Below are positions 15,377-23,756 of a DNA stretch of 64,000 nt, piece after piece; position 1 is the stretch's first letter; every line of letters starts with the position of its first letter. The notes under the pieces were generated by a model. It searched no databases and was not told the DNA's origin. It was given only the letters and a program-made list of their open reading frames with translations. The position numbers and the translations under genes are program-made. Source of the stretch: RGIG4079 sp045531405 (GTDB taxonomy: Bacteria > Bacteroidota > Bacteroidia > Bacteroidales > Muribaculaceae); contig JAZSDX010000044.1 in the NCBI GenBank assembly GCA_045531405.1, forward strand, positions 28,008 through 92,007, read 5' to 3'.

Positions 15377-15631
15377 ATGGGAACACTATGTATGATTGGC
15401 GCAACTGAAATTATAGTAGTTTGCGCATTGGCATTGTTGCTCTTTGGAGGTAAAAAAATCCCCGAATTAATGAAAGGATTGGGCCAAGGTGTGCGCAGTT
15501 TCAAAACAGCTATAAACGAGCCATTACCCGAAGAACGCGAACAATATGAGCGTTCACGCCACCAGCAACAAAATCAAGAAGACTTGACACAACAGAACCA
15601 ACCGACTCATAATGAATCGGAGCAAGGATAA
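15377..15631 (+). CDS. tatA: Tat translocase subunit TatA
   Basis: An 84-residue TatA/E-type protein. It has an N-terminal membrane helix (MIGATEIIVVCALALLLFGG), the conserved hinge FGGKKIPELMKGLGQGVRSFK, then an acidic and Gln-rich soluble tail. TatA oligomers form the transient passage for folded proteins across the cytoplasmic membrane. I place the start at ATG 15377, 7 bases after the preceding gene; ATG 15392 (MIGATE) is an alternative, and the longer frame from 15350 would overlap the upstream gene. The TatC gene overlaps its end by 20 bases. Position directly after the maturase genes suggests it serves the Tat-signal precursors. Confidence 0.93.
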   Translation: MGTLCMIGATEIIVVCALALLLFGGKKIPELMKGLGQGVRSFKTAINEPLPEEREQYERSRHQQQNQEDLTQQNQPTHNESEQG

Positions 15632-16484
15632 TCAAATACAATACGAAGTTTCCGAGAATGAAGATTTTCGATCTCAAGAGAAATATTTAGACGAAGATTT
15701 TCAAGAGCCGGTGGAAGGTATGATGACAATGGGCGAACACTTAGAGGTGCTTCGCCGTATGTTGTTTCGCATTGCCGGTATAGTATTGGTAATGGGGATT
15801 GCTATTTTCTGTTTCAAAGATGAAACATTCGACCTTTTATTGGCTCCTCATTCCAGCGATTTCATAACATTTCGCTGGGTTGAACAATTCATGACTCATT
15901 TAGGAATGACATTTACATTTGATTCCTATAATGTACCTCTGATTAGTACTGAATTGGCAGCTCAATTTATGACCCACATATCCACATCTTGCTACCTTGC
16001 GTTTTTATTGTCTTCACCATATATCTTATTTGAATTATTTCGATTTGTGTCCCCGGCCCTATATGAAAGTGAAAAACGCTATTCATTGATTGTTGTCGTT
16101 GTTGTGTATCTGCTGTTTGCTTTGGGCTTGTTGATGAGCTACTTCGTGATATTTCCAATATCATTTCAATTCTTGGCAACATATCAAGTCGATTCAGAAA
16201 TTGCCAATACAATCACTCTTACGTCATATATATCCACTTTCACAACTCTCACATTGATGATGGGAATTGTTTTCCAACTACCTGTGGTGGCATTTATATT
16301 AGGCAAAATGGGGATTGTTGATTCTGAATTATTAAGCTATTATCGACGTCATTCTATTGTAATAATCACTATAATTGCAGCCATTATTACCCCAACGACC
16401 GATATATTCACTCTATTATTAGTAACTGCTCCAATATATTTGCTCTACGAATTGAGTATATTTGTAGTTAAGAGAGTTGAATAA
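15612..16484 (+). CDS. tatC: Tat translocase subunit TatC
   Basis: A 290-residue TatC, the signal-recognition and membrane core subunit of the Tat system. The conserved cytoplasmic start GEHLEVLRRML is at residues 41-51, preceded by an unusually acidic extension of about 36 residues. Six membrane helices follow, with the typical SPYILFELFRFVSPALYESEKR loop near residues 133-155 and FQLPVVAFILGKMGI in the later half. It overlaps tatA by 20 bases. It is the last gene of the run that starts at 11476. No tatB is seen, as is common where a single TatA serves both roles. Confidence 0.95.
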   Translation: MNRSKDNQIQYEVSENEDFRSQEKYLDEDFQEPVEGMMTMGEHLEVLRRMLFRIAGIVLVMGIAIFCFKDETFDLLLAPHSSDFITFRWVEQFMTHLGMTFTFDSYNVPLISTELAAQFMTHISTSCYLAFLLSSPYILFELFRFVSPALYESEKRYSLIVVVVVYLLFALGLLMSYFVIFPISFQFLATYQVDSEIANTITLTSYISTFTTLTLMMGIVFQLPVVAFILGKMGIVDSELLSYYRRHSIVIITIIAAIITPTTDIFTLLLVTAPIYLLYELSIFVVKRVE

Positions 16485-16585
16485 TAATTGGGGCGTTTTT
16501 ACCTTTTTCGTGATCTTATTGGGTTCACATTTCATCTATCGCTCAAATAATCGGCAAATTATGAGGGATTTTGAATAAAATTCAC

Positions 16586-16593
16586 TATCTTTG
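16586..16593 (+). promoter_or_regulatory. pnp: -7 box (TATCTTTG) of pnp
   Basis: An exact match to TAnnTTTG, 36 bases before the pnp start. The predicted leader is about 30 bases. No correctly spaced TTTG was found upstream. Confidence 0.6.
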
Positions 16594-16628
16594 CGTGATT
16601 TTTTAAGAAGATAAAATTTAAGATATTT

Positions 16629-18893
16629 ATGGTAAACCCAATTAAGAAAACCATCGAGCTTGGTGATGGGCGTACAATCACCATCGAAACAGGTAAACTT
16701 GCAAAGCAAGCCGATGGAGCGGTAGAACTTCGTATGGGCAATACAATGCTCTTAGCGACAGTATGTTCGGCTAAAGAAGCCGGTGAGGGTGTTGACTTCA
16801 TGCCCCTCCAAGTAGAGTATAAAGAAAAATTTTCGGCAGCCGGCCGTTTCCCCGGTGGCTTCCTTAAGCGTGAAGGTCGCGCATCTGACTACGAAATTTT
16901 GACAGCACGCCTCGTTGACCGTGTGCTTCGTCCACTTTTCCCCGACAATTATCACGCTGACACTTTTGTAAACATCACAATGTATTCATCTGACGGCGTT
17001 GAAATGCCCGATGCTCTTGCAGGTCTTGCCGCATCAGCAGCCATCGCTGTTTCTGACATACCATTCAACGGTCCTATCTCGGAAGTGCGTGTAGCTCGCG
17101 TTGATGGTCAATTCGTAATCAACCCTAATTTCGAGCAACTCGAAAAAGCCGATATGGAATTGATGGTAGGTGCTACCTACGACAACATCATGATGGTGGA
17201 AGGCGAAATGGACGAAGTTTCAGAAGCTGAACTTCTCGAAGCTCTCAAAACTGCTCACGAAGCAATCAAAAAACAATGTATCTCACAACAAGAACTCGCA
17301 GAAGCTGTTGGTTCAACCGTTAAACGCGAATATTGCCACGAGGTTAACGATGAAGATCTTCGCAAAGATGTTCACGAAAAATGTTATGATAAAGCATATG
17401 CAATTGCTAAAGCAGGTTGCGCCGACAAACATTGGCGTAACGACAGCTTTGCTGCTATTTGCGATGAATATATCGAATCTCTTCCCGAAGAAGAACGCGA
17501 CGAAAAAACTGCTCTCGTGAAACGTTACTATCACGACGTTGAAAAAGAAGCTGTTCGCCGTTGCATTCTCGATGAAGGTATCCGTTTGGACGGTCGTAAA
17601 ACTACCGACATTCGCCCAATTTGGTGTGAAGTTGATTATATCCCGGGACCTCATGGCTCGGCTGTGTTCACTCGTGGTGAAACTCAATCACTCTCAACTG
17701 TAACACTCGGAACAAAACTCGATGAAAAGATTCTTGACGAAGTATTGTGCCAAGGCAAGGAACGTTTCCTTCTCCACTACAACTTCCCTCCATTCTCAAC
17801 TGGTGAAGCTCGTCCTGTGCGTGGTGTAGGTCGTCGTGAAATCGGCCATGGTAACCTCGCTCACCGTGCATTGAAACGCATGTTCCCCGAAGGTTTCCCT
17901 TACACTTGCCGCATCGTCTCTGACATTCTCGAATCAAATGGTTCTTCTTCAATGGCAACTGTTTGTGCCGGCACTCTTGCATTGCTCGATGCAGGTGTGA
18001 AAATGAAAAAACCTGTGAGTGGTATCGCTATGGGTCTTATCACCGACACCGACAGCCCTAAATATGCTGTACTTTCAGATATCCTTGGCGACGAAGACCA
18101 CCTCGGAGATATGGACTTCAAAGTAACAGGTACTGTTGACGGCATCACTGCTACTCAAATGGACATCAAGTGCGACGGCCTTTCATACGAAATTCTCGAA
18201 AAAGCATTGATGCAAGCACGCGATGGTCGTCTCCACATTCTTGGTAAAATCAACGAAACAATCCCTGCTCCACGCGAAGACTACAAGCCTCATGTACCTC
18301 GCATCGTTACCTTGACTATTCCTAAAGACCTTATTGGTGCTGTTATTGGCCCGGGTGGAAAGATCATCCAAGGCATTCAAGAAGAAAGTGGTGCTATTGT
18401 TTCTATCGATGAAATCGACAATGCAGGATATATCGAAGTGGCTGCTGCCAACAAAGAAGCTATCGACAAAGCTATGGCAATGATTAACGCTATCGTTGAA
18501 CTTCCTGAAGAAGGCAAAACCTACACAGGAACCGTACGTTCAATCCTTGACTTTGGTGCATTTGTAGAATTTATGCCTGGTCGTGACGGACTTCTTCACA
18601 TATCTGAAATTTCATGGGATCGTGTAGATAGCATGGAAACTTCAGGCATCAAAGAAGGCGACACTCTCGAAGTGAAACTCATCGAAATCGATAAGAAAAC
18701 CGGTAAGTTCCGTCTTTCAATGCGTGCACTTCAACCTAAGCCCGAAGGATATGTAGAACGCGAACGCACTCCTCGTGCTCCTCGTCGTGATGGTGATCGC
18801 GGTCCTCGTCGTGATAACAATCGTGGGCCTCGCCGTGACAACAACCGCGGACCTCGTCGCGAAAACCGTAACGAAAACAACAGCGAAGAATAA
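16629..18893 (+). CDS. pnp: Polyribonucleotide nucleotidyltransferase (PNPase)
   Basis: A 754-residue PNPase, which degrades RNA 3' to 5' by phosphorolysis. Two RNase PH-like domains span about residues 10-550 (RFPGGFLKREGR, and the catalytic region with SNGSSSMATVCAG). The KH domain (TLTIPKDLIGAVIGPGGKII) and the S1 domain (GTVRSILDFGAFVEF...GLLHISEIS) follow. The last 40 residues are an Arg/Asn-rich tail with the unit RGPRRDNN repeated, beyond the S1 domain of most homologues, that may add RNA affinity. It is a single-gene unit: promoter box at 16586 and a strong terminator at 18922. Confidence 0.98.
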   Translation: MVNPIKKTIELGDGRTITIETGKLAKQADGAVELRMGNTMLLATVCSAKEAGEGVDFMPLQVEYKEKFSAAGRFPGGFLKREGRASDYEILTARLVDRVLRPLFPDNYHADTFVNITMYSSDGVEMPDALAGLAASAAIAVSDIPFNGPISEVRVARVDGQFVINPNFEQLEKADMELMVGATYDNIMMVEGEMDEVSEAELLEALKTAHEAIKKQCISQQELAEAVGSTVKREYCHEVNDEDLRKDVHEKCYDKAYAIAKAGCADKHWRNDSFAAICDEYIESLPEEERDEKTALVKRYYHDVEKEAVRRCILDEGIRLDGRKTTDIRPIWCEVDYIPGPHGSAVFTRGETQSLSTVTLGTKLDEKILDEVLCQGKERFLLHYNFPPFSTGEARPVRGVGRREIGHGNLAHRALKRMFPEGFPYTCRIVSDILESNGSSSMATVCAGTLALLDAGVKMKKPVSGIAMGLITDTDSPKYAVLSDILGDEDHLGDMDFKVTGTVDGITATQMDIKCDGLSYEILEKALMQARDGRLHILGKINETIPAPREDYKPHVPRIVTLTIPKDLIGAVIGPGGKIIQGIQEESGAIVSIDEIDNAGYIEVAAANKEAIDKAMAMINAIVELPEEGKTYTGTVRSILDFGAFVEFMPGRDGLLHISEISWDRVDSMETSGIKEGDTLEVKLIEIDKKTGKFRLSMRALQPKPEGYVERERTPRAPRRDGDRGPRRDNNRGPRRDNNRGPRRENRNENNSEE

Positions 18894-18921
18894 TCGCAAC
18901 CATAAATATCATTAAAGCAAG

Positions 18922-18950
18922 CACCTCGGTAACTCACCGAGGTGTTTTTT
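18922..18950 (+). terminator. Rho-independent terminator of pnp
   Basis: A 9-bp perfect stem CACCTCGGT/ACCGAGGTG (18922-18930, 18936-18944) with a 5-base loop and six T residues, 29 bases after the stop codon. Confidence 0.95.
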
Positions 18951-18970
18951 ATCCCCACTCCCTTATGCAA

Positions 18971-19036
18971 GTATTATCAATGTTATCAGTGTTGTTAGTG
19001 TTATCAATGTTATCGCGTGATAACATTGATAACACT
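18971..19036. repeat. TTATCA-type short repeats ending in an 18-bp perfect inverted repeat
   Basis: AGTGTTATCAATGTTATC (18997-19014) is followed by a 4-base loop and its exact complement (19019-19036). The left arm itself is a near copy of the sequence at 18973-18988 (ATTATCAATGTTATCAG), so the motif TTATCAATGTTATC occurs twice direct and once inverted. There is no T-run after it. It lies between the pnp terminator and the terminator of the convergent gene. Confidence 0.85.
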
Positions 19037-19089
19037 TCACTACTCTATGATAGGAATTCACGTTCTCCTTTTCAGCATAAGAAACGAAT

Positions 19090-19120
19090 AAAAAAGTGAG
19101 GCCTTATTATGACCTCACTT
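19090..19120 (-). terminator. Rho-independent terminator of the GH10-like gene
   Basis: On the minus strand AAGTGAGG/CCTCACTT (19120-19113, 19101-19094) is followed by a run of T residues. It lies 27 bases after the stop of the gene at 19147. Confidence 0.85.
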
Positions 19121-19146
19121 AACAAGTTTGTATATGTTTGTGATTA

Positions 19147-21873
19147 TTATTTCACATATTTCAACACCACTACTTTATCTGTGCTTACTACCTTAATTAT
19201 ATAAGCACCTTTTGCGAGATAATTGACATCAAGAGTAGTCGCTCCATCTACATTTACCATCTCTACAAGTTGACCTGCAGCATTATAAATTTCAACAGCA
19301 TCAGCAACATCAAATACAACTACATTTTCATTTGTAATATATACATTTATATTGTCGCTTACCACACCTTCTACACCGGCACCTTCGCCACGATAATAAG
19401 CCGAAATAGTTTTCCAAGCGGTAGTTTTTGAGCCTTCCGATGAATTATACTTGCCTTGCACACGTATATAATAGAGTTTATCTTTTTCAAGGGCTTTGCT
19501 TGAGATTGTGATTTCGCCTGCTTTAGTTGCAGTAGCCCATGTACCTGACGTACAATCCTCAATGAAACGAGTGCGACCAAACGTAGAAGAATTCGACATT
19601 TCCACCTTAATACTATTTATGCCCTTGTTATAATCTACCCAAATAACATCTTCAGAATAGAAATCACCACCATCTACAGGATACTTAAATTCCATTTCGC
19701 CTGGAGTTAACTCGATTGTTGTAAATGCAACAGGGTCGGTATATAATTGTTCTCCGGCATATTCATAGCCTAATCTCACATAATAAACGGTATAACCACC
19801 TAACACTTCGCTAGGCACTGTATAAGGAGAGGCAACACCTGTTGCTTTATGCACCATGCCCGCATCGGTGAAGTCAATATTTGTAGAGATTTCCACATTC
19901 ACTTTGCGCGAAGGAATGCTCCAAGAGATAGTTGGATTAAGGGACACTTCGGTATCGCCGTTTTTAGGAGAAGTAATCTCAAATGTGGCAGGAATAAACG
20001 CCCATACAGCCGAAACACCATCATTGTAACCATTACCACAAGCGCGTACACGCCAATAAATTTTTTGGTTAGGGAATTTGTCAAATTTATTTGATGAACA
20101 TGATGTTGCAGTACAATCAACAGTATAGAGCATTTTGCTAAACGCAGCATCTTCGGCAATTTCAAGGATATAGTTAGTAGCACCGGCTACTGAATTCCAA
20201 GAGAACTCAAATGGGGTTTCCACATCGGCATTATTAGTAGGAAATACCAATGTAGGAGCAGGCATATCCTTTGCAGCCACACCGGCAAACATTGGTGCAT
20301 ATTCATTACCATAACGGTCGAGCACACACACGGCATAGTTATAACCACTTTGCTTATTAGAAGGGATTGCATAAGTAGTAGCATACGATGTACCTAAAAG
20401 ATATTCAGGCTCTTTTGCAAAATTCTCCATTGCTACCGATGTAGGCACTGCATAAACAGTGTAACGCACATTGTCATATCCGGTCCAATTCAAGTTATTA
20501 CCACTACGGCTCAAGTTTTTCACATTACCCGGATTATACCCCGGCTTCCAAGTCATCGCAGGGATAAGAGCAGGAGTATTGAACACTGTGGTTTTGAGAT
20601 AGTGAGCAAACAATGGTGCTGTCTTGTAAAGATACTTACATGAGTAGAAAATTGCACCTGGAGCACCATCTTGCGAACATGTGCGATTGAGGCGCACCTC
20701 ATTAGCATACTCTTCAAATGATGTGCTGTTAGGGCCTGAAGCCTTCACTTGATTAATAGCATCACTGATAGAAGCCTCACGCATTGACATAGTTGTTGAT
20801 TTGCTTGATGCAGTCAATGATGAAATAGAGTGGCTTGTATAGAAGTGACGGTTAAATTTAGCCGCAACATTAGCCCACCATGGGGTTACGATTGAGAAAT
20901 CGGCAGCTGAATATCCGATTGTCCAATACACCTGTGGCGAGATATAGTCGAGTGAGTGATTTGCAATCCACGCAATAGGATCAGAGTAAATATCATTATA
21001 TTGCCAGTCGCTACCCGATGTACAAGGAGTAATACCATATTTAGCAGCATGAGCTTGAGAGGTACAAGAAACACCGGCTGGAGAGATACCAAAACGCACC
21101 CAAGGCTTTTCTTCTTGAATCATATCATATACCGCCTGAACCATGCGATTCACATTGTCGCGACGCCAATCGCCATGCGACATTGTGCCACCGGCTTCAA
21201 CATATGCTGCATATTGGTCACCATCACCACTTGAATCGGTAGGCGTACCACTTAAATAAAAGTAGTCATCAAAAAGGACTCCGTCAATATCATAGTTTTG
21301 TACAATTTCGCGAATAACCTTCACGATTTGGTCTGTTACTTCTTGAAGACCCGGATTAAGAATACTTGCTTCACCAACATCGAGCAACCATTCGGGGTGA
21401 GTTTTACGATAATCGGTTGCAAGAGTCCATTGTCCAATTTGTGATTCATAACGATAAGGATTCACCCATGCATGACATTCCATACCACGCTTGTGACATT
21501 CCTCAACAATCCATTCCAATGGGTCCCAACCCGGATCCATGCCACGACTTGACACCAAGTCGCTCGACCATGGTTCATAACTTGACTTATACATTGCATC
21601 ACAACGGCTACGCACTTGGAAGTTGATTGCGTTCATGTTATTTACTTGCAATGAGTCGAGCAAGCGAGTCATCGATGCTTTTTGTTTATTGATTTCCGAT
21701 GAGCTACCTGTTGTGTAAATTACATTATCGGGCCAGTCAAGACGCCACACTGTTGCCACCCATGCACTACGCATTTCGCGTTTCACAGGCTCATCAGCAG
21801 CCTTTACCACTGGCACTGAGAAGAGAAGAGCCAACATACATAACACTGTTGATTGATAGAATTTTGAGAACAT
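19147..21873 (-). CDS. Secreted GH10-like (GHL10/DUF187) glycosidase with T9SS sorting domain
   Basis: A 908-residue secreted protein. The Sec signal peptide covers about residues 1-25. Residues 33-430 form a GHL10 domain related to DigH-type peptidoglycan-associated glycosidases: EMRSAWVATVWRLDWPD, WVNPYRYES, DGVLFDDYFY and FGISPAGV, with acidic residues in the barrel strands. Fibronectin-III-like domains follow (about 455-830; PTLVFPTNNADVETPFEFSW is typical). The last 65 residues (VEIYNAAGQLVEM...LAKGAYIIKVVS) are a type IX secretion C-terminal domain, so the enzyme should be exported through the Por system to the cell surface. Substrate is a glycan, exact bond unknown. A -7 box TATCTTTG lies at 21932-21925. 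Confidence 0.88.
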   Translation of the reverse strand: MFSKFYQSTVLCMLALLFSVPVVKAADEPVKREMRSAWVATVWRLDWPDNVIYTTGSSSEINKQKASMTRLLDSLQVNNMNAINFQVRSRCDAMYKSSYEPWSSDLVSSRGMDPGWDPLEWIVEECHKRGMECHAWVNPYRYESQIGQWTLATDYRKTHPEWLLDVGEASILNPGLQEVTDQIVKVIREIVQNYDIDGVLFDDYFYLSGTPTDSSGDGDQYAAYVEAGGTMSHGDWRRDNVNRMVQAVYDMIQEEKPWVRFGISPAGVSCTSQAHAAKYGITPCTSGSDWQYNDIYSDPIAWIANHSLDYISPQVYWTIGYSAADFSIVTPWWANVAAKFNRHFYTSHSISSLTASSKSTTMSMREASISDAINQVKASGPNSTSFEEYANEVRLNRTCSQDGAPGAIFYSCKYLYKTAPLFAHYLKTTVFNTPALIPAMTWKPGYNPGNVKNLSRSGNNLNWTGYDNVRYTVYAVPTSVAMENFAKEPEYLLGTSYATTYAIPSNKQSGYNYAVCVLDRYGNEYAPMFAGVAAKDMPAPTLVFPTNNADVETPFEFSWNSVAGATNYILEIAEDAAFSKMLYTVDCTATSCSSNKFDKFPNQKIYWRVRACGNGYNDGVSAVWAFIPATFEITSPKNGDTEVSLNPTISWSIPSRKVNVEISTNIDFTDAGMVHKATGVASPYTVPSEVLGGYTVYYVRLGYEYAGEQLYTDPVAFTTIELTPGEMEFKYPVDGGDFYSEDVIWVDYNKGINSIKVEMSNSSTFGRTRFIEDCTSGTWATATKAGEITISSKALEKDKLYYIRVQGKYNSSEGSKTTAWKTISAYYRGEGAGVEGVVSDNINVYITNENVVVFDVADAVEIYNAAGQLVEMVNVDGATTLDVNYLAKGAYIIKVVSTDKVVVLKYVK

Positions 21874-21924
21874 AAATTAGTTATAAAATTAATTTTAGTT
21901 AATATTCATTGTATTTCCAACCTA

Positions 21925-21932
21925 CAAAGATA
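21925..21932 (-). promoter_or_regulatory. -7 box (TATCTTTG) of the GH10-like gene
   Basis: An exact TAnnTTTG match on the minus strand, about 52 bases before the start at 21873. No well-spaced -33 element was found. Confidence 0.5.
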
Positions 21933-22039
21933 CACATTATTAAATACAAAAAACTCAAATTAATATATATTAAGTATCAATCTTTATATTATTAGTCAAT
22001 AACATTTCAAAAAAACTCACATTCTAAGAAACTTTTCAC

Positions 22040-22047
22040 TACCTTTG
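22040..22047 (+). promoter_or_regulatory. -7 box (TACCTTTG) of rpiB
   Basis: Matches TAnnTTTG, giving a predicted leader of about 35 bases before ATG 22087. Confidence 0.55.
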
Positions 22048-22086
22048 CACTATAAATAAATTCCAACAATTCAAACACTAAAAAAC

Positions 22087-22539
22087 ATGTCAATAATTCA
22101 AGCAGGAAAGAAAGTGGCAATGTGTAGCGACCATGCCGGCTACGAGTTAAAATGCATCATTCAAGGATATCTTGAATCACAAGATGTTAAATATACCGAC
22201 TTTGGGACAAACAGCACAGATAGTTGCGACTATCCCGACTTTGCACACCCATGTGCCGAAGCCATCGAAAAGGGCGAATGCTTTCCAGGTATCGCAATGT
22301 GTGGCAGTGGCAATGGTATCCAAATGACTCTCAACAAACATCAAGGCATTCGTGCTGCTTTATGTTGGACTGTTGAATTAGCAAAACTTGCTCGTCAACA
22401 CAACGATGCAAATGTACTCGTTCTTCCAGCTCGTTTCATCGAACCTACTCTCGCTCTCGACATTGTTGACGCATTCCTCAATACCGAATTTGAAGGTGGT
22501 CGCCACGTGAATCGCGTAAACAAGATTGCAACAAAGTAA
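22087..22539 (+). CDS. rpiB: Ribose-5-phosphate isomerase B
   Basis: A 150-residue RpiB/LacAB-type enzyme that interconverts ribose 5-phosphate and ribulose 5-phosphate in the pentose phosphate pathway. It has the normal length and motifs: MCSDHAGYELK (substrate His/Asp region), FGTNSTDSCDYPDFA, and IAMCGSGNGIQMTLNKHQGIRAALC, where the MCGSGNG cysteine is the catalytic base and GSGNG forms the phosphate pocket. The C-terminal RFIEPTLALDIVDAFLNTEFEGGRH motif is also typical. It is monocistronic, with its own promoter box (22040) and terminator (22562). Confidence 0.96.
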   Translation: MSIIQAGKKVAMCSDHAGYELKCIIQGYLESQDVKYTDFGTNSTDSCDYPDFAHPCAEAIEKGECFPGIAMCGSGNGIQMTLNKHQGIRAALCWTVELAKLARQHNDANVLVLPARFIEPTLALDIVDAFLNTEFEGGRHVNRVNKIATK

Positions 22540-22561
22540 CATACTGATTAACAATACATAT

Positions 22562-22596
22562 AGTGTGCCAACACAAAGTATTGGCACACTATTTTT
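22562..22596 (+). terminator. Rho-independent terminator of rpiB
   Basis: A 10-bp perfect stem AGTGTGCCAA (22562-22571) / TTGGCACACT (22581-22590), 9-base loop and a T5 tract. Confidence 0.92.
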
Positions 22597-22619
22597 CTCT
22601 AAACACAAAACACACTACT

Positions 22620-22802
22620 ATGAAACCAAGAAAAAAAATCACACTACGTCCCGTTACACTTGACGATTATATCAAAGCTTCAAAAATAGGGAATCGCGAA
22701 GCCGAAATGGAACTGAAAGGTCCGGGGTTTCACTCTACGAGTCGCATTCATCGGTCAAAAAAGACCTACACTCGCAAAATAAAACACAAACGGCTTGACT
22801 AA
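22620..22802 (+). CDS. Small basic protein, unknown function
   Basis: A 60-residue protein from ATG 22620 (MKPRKKITLRPVTLDDYIKASKIGNREAEMELKG). It is strongly basic, especially the last 20 residues (RSKKTYTRKIKHKRLD), with no signal peptide or membrane segment. The start is chosen after the rpiB terminator; a longer frame from 22563 would run through that hairpin. Bacteroidales genomes often carry similar short basic proteins, and the composition would suit nucleic-acid or ribosome contact, but no function is known to me. Confidence 0.65.
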   Translation: MKPRKKITLRPVTLDDYIKASKIGNREAEMELKGPGFHSTSRIHRSKKTYTRKIKHKRLD

Positions 22803-22851
22803 CATTTTTTTGGAGGGGCTATTCTAAAATCCCCCCATCACTCCATCTATT

Positions 22852-23007
22852 CTAATTGTTTTTATTCAAGATTACCAATGCCCCTATAACGCCGGGAACC
22901 CAAGCAAGACAAGTAAGGATAAAAACTATTAAAATAGACCCGCAACCTCTGTCATATACCGCAAGAGGAGGAAAAATTATCGCTAATATTACTCTAAATA
23001 ATGACAT
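22852..23007 (-). CDS. YqaE/Pmp3 family small membrane protein
   Basis: A 51-residue protein with two hydrophobic helices: MSLFRVILAIIFPPLAVYDRGCGS and ILIVFILTCLAWVPGVIGALVIL, joined by a short polar turn. The PPLAV and W-P-G-V-I-x-A signature is that of the UPF0057/Pmp3 family of stress-linked membrane proteins. I take the internal ATG 23007, since the longer frame from 23067 adds a hydrophobic segment that the family lacks. It is divergent from the gene at 23078. Confidence 0.85.
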   Translation of the reverse strand: MSLFRVILAIIFPPLAVYDRGCGSILIVFILTCLAWVPGVIGALVILNKNN

Positions 23008-23077
23008 AATTAGTAATTTTGTAACAACAATAATAATACAACAAATATAACAAAAAAGTTTCAACATTCAAGTTTCT

Positions 23078-23647
23078 ATGATTGATTACGAACTTTTAGA
23101 CCGTTTTGAAGCACAATTAACCGAAGAAATGCTTCGCATAACCACCTCACGAATGCTTCTTGAAAGCACCCTTCTTTCAAGCGAAGACATCGACTATCGT
23201 TGGAGAGAACTTGCGCCCGAATATATGACCGATGCAGTAAAAGAAATAGCCCAATACCCTACTGTAGCCATAGCATGGGCCGGATATTTAGGCATGGCTG
23301 TAGCCAACGGCTGGGACAAAGATTGGGCAACAACGCAAAAGGCAACATATCAATCATATTATGGAGCTGATGGATTTGACGACATGGACGAACACATCGT
23401 GCGCGACATTATAGGTTTAAGCCTCAATAGCGACACAGCACAATGGATAGAAAAAACAATTCGCGTGTGTGCTCAAACTGCAGTATCTCGCATACGCCAC
23501 GAAGGCATTGAGCCACAAAGCCCTATGGCATTTCACATTTTTGCTCGCGCCACAAAGGTGATGTATCGCATTGGCGCTGCGATGGAGCTAAAACGTCTCG
23601 GATATAAATTTGAGAAAGTCAATTTTGGCAACAACTTTGAATGTTAA
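23078..23647 (+). CDS. Conserved hypothetical protein
   Basis: A 189-residue soluble protein without signal peptide. It looks mostly helical (YELLDRFEAQLTEEMLRITTSRML...; DAVKEIAQYPTVAIAWAGYLGMAVANGWDKDW...; TAQWIEKTIRVCAQTAVSRIRHEGI...; MYRIGAAMELKRLGYKFEKVNFG). The alternation of helices with a Gly/Ala-rich middle (AWAGYLGMAVANGW) suggests a compact helical bundle. I do not recognise a named family. It stands between a divergent small membrane protein and a dispersed hairpin element at 23659. Confidence 0.75.
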   Translation: MIDYELLDRFEAQLTEEMLRITTSRMLLESTLLSSEDIDYRWRELAPEYMTDAVKEIAQYPTVAIAWAGYLGMAVANGWDKDWATTQKATYQSYYGADGFDDMDEHIVRDIIGLSLNSDTAQWIEKTIRVCAQTAVSRIRHEGIEPQSPMAFHIFARATKVMYRIGAAMELKRLGYKFEKVNFGNNFEC

Positions 23648-23658
23648 GAAATTCAAGT

Positions 23659-23736
23659 GATAGGCTGCGCCTCGGCAATACAAGAATTAAAATTTCATTT
23701 TATTCTTGCTATTGCGCTCGGCTTGCACTATCTTTG
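23659..23736. repeat. Dispersed Bacteroidetes-type intergenic hairpin element overlapping a promoter
   Basis: GATAGGCTGCGCCTCGGCAAT at 23659-23679 is roughly complementary to ATTGCGCTCGGCTTGCACTATC at 23711-23732, and inner arms CAAGAAT/ATTCTTG extend the fold. I recall similar intergenic hairpins (with GATAGTGCAA...CGAG...) at many sites in Bacteroidales genomes. Here the right end supplies TATCTTTG (23729-23736), a -7 box for the gene at 23757, with CTTG 20 bases upstream as a weak -33. Confidence 0.6.
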
Positions 23737-23756
23737 TAAATTAAATATTATACGCA

